This document shows, piece by piece, positions 5,966-7,396 of a stretch of 7,396 bases of DNA. Position 1 is the first letter of the stretch, and each line of letters starts with the position of its first letter. This DNA is from CAVPGH01 sp046726955 (GTDB lineage Bacteria; Acidobacteriota; Vicinamibacteria; Fen-336), in NCBI GenBank assembly GCA_046726955.1, contig JBKPBQ010000023.1, positions 1-7,396 on the forward strand, in the 5' to 3' direction. The position numbers were made by a program, and so were the translations under genes. Below the pieces are notes generated by a model. It was not told the origin of the DNA. It made no database searches and saw nothing but the letters and a program-made list of their open reading frames with translations.

Positions 5966-6009
5966 CGCCCCCCCACCCTGCCCCTCCCCACGTAGGGGGA
6001 GGGGATCGC
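5961..6009 (-). repeat. Intergenic palindromic repeat, copy B (overlaps rpmD start)
   Basis: Second copy of the 49-nt repeat, in the rpsE-rpmD gap. It has a perfect 9-bp inverted repeat (5981-5989 with 5996-6004) with a 6-nt loop. On the mRNA strand, 5968-5989 has G tracts of 4, 4, 3 and 7 separated by only A, CA and T, a very tight four-tract G-quadruplex motif ending 2 nt before the rpmD ATG. The 3' arm of the hairpin supplies the first two G tracts, so hairpin and quadruplex exclude each other. The shared sequence runs into the first bases of rpmD (ATGAA). Confidence 0.85.
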
Positions 6010-6052
6010 CTCCGCCCGGCCGGCCCCGCGCTCCATGGGCATCGTCATCCCC

Positions 6053-6649
6053 TTACGCCTGGGGCGCCGGTTCCGGAGCGGGCGCAGGGGCGGAAGCGAC
6101 CGCTGGCGCCTTCTCCTTCTTCTCCTCGGCTCCCGTGACCTCGGAGACCGCCTTGCCGCGCAGCCGCGCCACCCTCTCCGGCTGCTTCAGCCTCGTGAGG
6201 GCGTCGAGCGTCGCCTTCACCACGTTGTGCGCGGTCGTGCTGCCGAGGCTCTTGGTCAGGATGTTCTGGATGCCCGCGGAGGTGATGACGGCGCGCACCG
6301 CGCCGCCCGCGATCACCCCCGTACCCTCGGAAGCCGGCTTCAGGAGCACGGCGCCCGAGCCGAAGTACCCGGTCACGGTGTGCGGGATCGTGGAGCCCTT
6401 CTCGGTGATGGGCACCTTCACCACGTTCTTCTTGGCCGCCTCCACGCCCTTCTTGATCGCGGAGGAGACCTCGCGGGCCTTGCCCATCCCGTAGCCCACG
6501 TGCCCGTTGCCGTCGCCGATCACCACGAGGGCGCTGAAGGAGAGGTTCTTGCCCCCCTTCACGACCTTGGTCACGCGGTTGATGGAGACGACCTGGTCCT
6601 TCAGCTCCAGGCTCGCCACGTCGATCTTCTCGATGATTGGTGCTCGCAT
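6053..6649 (-). CDS. rpsE: 30S ribosomal protein S5
   Basis: S5 lies at the mRNA entry side of the 30S subunit, contributes to decoding fidelity and to mRNA unwinding, and contacts S4 and S8. The product has 198 residues, about 30 more than E. coli S5 (167). The N-terminal dsRNA-binding-like domain contains RVTKVVKGGKNLSFSALVVI and GDGNGHVGYGMGKAREV; the C-terminal domain contains VTGYFGSGAVLLKPASEGTG, GGAVRAVITSAGIQNILTKSLGS and NVVKATLDAL. The excess is a C-terminal tail from about residue 173: a charged EEKKEK stretch followed by an Ala/Pro-rich run, probably disordered. The ATG at 6647-6649 lies 8 nt after rplR, with the rplR stop fused to AAGGATAGG. The 87-nt gap to rpmD contains repeat copy B. 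Confidence 0.98.
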   Translation of the reverse strand: MRAPIIEKIDVASLELKDQVVSINRVTKVVKGGKNLSFSALVVIGDGNGHVGYGMGKAREVSSAIKKGVEAAKKNVVKVPITEKGSTIPHTVTGYFGSGAVLLKPASEGTGVIAGGAVRAVITSAGIQNILTKSLGSTTAHNVVKATLDALTRLKQPERVARLRGKAVSEVTGAEEKKEKAPAVASAPAPAPEPAPQA

Positions 6650-6657
6650 GCCTATCC

Positions 6658-7023
6658 TTAGAACTTCAGGCCGGCTTCGCGGGCGGCGTCGGCCAACGCC
6701 TTGATCCGCCCGTGGTACGCAAACCCGCCGCGGTCGAACACGACCGCCGCGATCCCCTTGTCCTTGGCCCGGCCCGCGATGAGCTGGCCCACTTCCTTGG
6801 CCGCGGCCACGTTGCCGCCGCGCTTCAGCTTGCCCTTCAGGTCCTTGTCGAGGGACGAGGCGCAGCAGATCGTCTTGCCCTCGTCGTCGTCGATGACCTG
6901 GGCGTAGATGTGTTCCTGGCTGCGGAAGACGGCCAGGCGCGGCCTCTCGGGCGAGCCGTGGATCTTCTTCCGAATCCGGTCCCGGATCCGCTGCCGGATG
7001 TCCTCTTTGGTCTTGACCTTCAT
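6658..7023 (-). CDS. rplR: 50S ribosomal protein L18
   Basis: L18 binds 5S rRNA and, with L5 and L25, anchors the central protuberance of the 50S subunit. The product has 121 residues, typical for the family. A basic N-terminus rich in Arg/Lys (about residues 1-25) is followed by GSPERPRLAVFRSQEHIYAQ and DDEGKTICCASSLD, then AAAKEVGQLIAGRAKDKGI, VVFDRGGFAYHGRIKALADA and AREAGLKF at the end, all diagnostic. The ATG at 7021-7023 has GAGG 5 nt upstream. The gap to rplF is 55 nt and contains a strong hairpin (7044-7064). It is followed by rpsE after 8 nt. Confidence 0.98.
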   Translation of the reverse strand: MKVKTKEDIRQRIRDRIRKKIHGSPERPRLAVFRSQEHIYAQVIDDDEGKTICCASSLDKDLKGKLKRGGNVAAAKEVGQLIAGRAKDKGIAAVVFDRGGFAYHGRIKALADAAREAGLKF

Positions 7024-7043
7024 CTCATCCTCGCCGGGCGTTC

Positions 7044-7064
7044 CCTCCGGTCCGTGACCGGAGG
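7044..7064 (-). promoter_or_regulatory. Perfect 9-bp hairpin between rplF and rplR
   Basis: The arms CCTCCGGTC and GACCGGAGG are exact complements with a 3-nt loop, in the 55-nt gap between the L6 stop and the L18 start. It lies 20 nt upstream of the rplR ATG and leaves the probable rplR ribosome-binding site free. No T tract follows on the mRNA strand, so an intrinsic terminator is unlikely. It could be an RNA-processing or stability element, or a remnant of a repeat. The structure itself is clear; any role is inference. Confidence 0.6.
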
Positions 7065-7078
7065 CGTCCCCGTGCTCG

Positions 7079-7396
7079 TTACTTCGCCGCGCCCGTGGCC
7101 CCCGCCTTGCCCGCCTTCTTCTTCAGGACCTCGCCCACGTAGCGGATCCCCTTCTGCTTGTACGGGTCGGGCTTGCGGAGGCCGCGGATCTCCGCCGCCA
7201 CCTGTCCCACCTTCTGCCGGTCGATGCCGGAGACGGTCACTCGGGTCTGCTTGTCCACCGAGATCGTGATCCCCTCGGGGATCCTGAACTCGACGGGGTG
7301 GGAGAATCCGAGGGTGAACACCACCTTCTTGCCCTCCACGATCGCCTTGTAGCCGACGCCCACGATGTCGAGGTCCTTGGTGAAGCCATCGGTGAC
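7079..7396 (-). CDS. rplF: 50S ribosomal protein L6 (C-terminal part, 5' end outside the window)
   Basis: L6 binds 23S rRNA near the factor-binding site and the sarcin-ricin loop. About 105 codons are present, open to the right edge, so roughly the first 70-75 residues of a usual 175-185 are missing. The visible part reads VTDGFTKDLDIVGVGYKAIV, then KVVFTLGFSHPVEFRIPEGI, VSGIDRQKVGQVAAEIRGLR and KPDPYKQKGIRYVGEVLKKKAGKAG, the second alpha/beta domain and basic tail of L6. An internal GTG at 7361-7363 should not be taken as the start, because conserved L6 sequence continues upstream of it. The TAA stop is at 7079-7081, 55 nt before rplR. rpsH would be expected upstream, beyond the window. Confidence 0.97.
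   Translation of the reverse strand, partial: VTDGFTKDLDIVGVGYKAIVEGKKVVFTLGFSHPVEFRIPEGITISVDKQTRVTVSGIDRQKVGQVAAEIRGLRKPDPYKQKGIRYVGEVLKKKAGKAGATGAAK

Noticed and set aside
5694..6009. Repeat hairpins as intrinsic terminators
   Set aside because: No T tract follows the stems on the mRNA strand, and terminating inside the spc operon twice around rpmD would cut off essential downstream genes.
5686..6009. Two-copy repeat as a minimal CRISPR array
   Set aside because: Only two units, separated by a ribosomal protein gene rather than by spacers of uniform size, and no cas genes nearby.

Overview
The window is a ribosomal-protein operon of a high-GC bacterium (by eye about two thirds G+C), transcribed entirely on the minus strand. 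Read in the direction of transcription (right to left), the order is rplF (C-terminal part only), rplR, rpsE, rpmD, rplO, secY, adk, map, infA, rpmJ, rpsM, rpsK, rpsD, rpoA (N-terminal part only). This is the classical distal spc operon joined directly to the alpha operon. The order is widely conserved and says little about taxonomy. The alpha-subunit and SecY sequences have an Acidobacteriota-like look to me, but that is an impression without any search behind it.

Layout. From 7396 to 5230 lie large-subunit proteins L6, L18, L30, L15 and small-subunit protein S5. From 5221 to 2239 lie the Sec channel SecY, adenylate kinase, methionine aminopeptidase and a divergent IF-1. From 2236 to 658 lie L36, S13, S11 and S4. 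From 635 leftward is RNA polymerase alpha. The block supplies ribosome parts, an initiation factor, removal of the initiator methionine, membrane export of nascent chains, nucleotide balance and transcription, which are commonly co-expressed. Coding is nearly gap-free. secY/adk, adk/map and map/infA overlap, and most other junctions are 2 to 22 nt. No promoter, intrinsic terminator, tRNA, CRISPR array or transposase was seen, and no stretch over 300 nt lacks a gene.

Three intergenic gaps are larger than the rest and carry the most interesting content. The gaps on both sides of rpmD (5966-6052 and 5677-5758) each hold a copy of a 49-nt C/G-rich palindromic repeat, 46 of 49 positions identical. 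On the mRNA strand each copy can form either a hairpin or a four-tract G-quadruplex, and the copy in front of rpmD covers that gene's ribosome-binding region. The rplF-rplR gap (7024-7078) contains a perfect 9-bp hairpin. The infA product is an unusual IF-1 that lacks the basic loop normally found after the 'HISG' segment.

Apart from these points this is ordinary core-genome DNA. I do not see a hidden accessory system.
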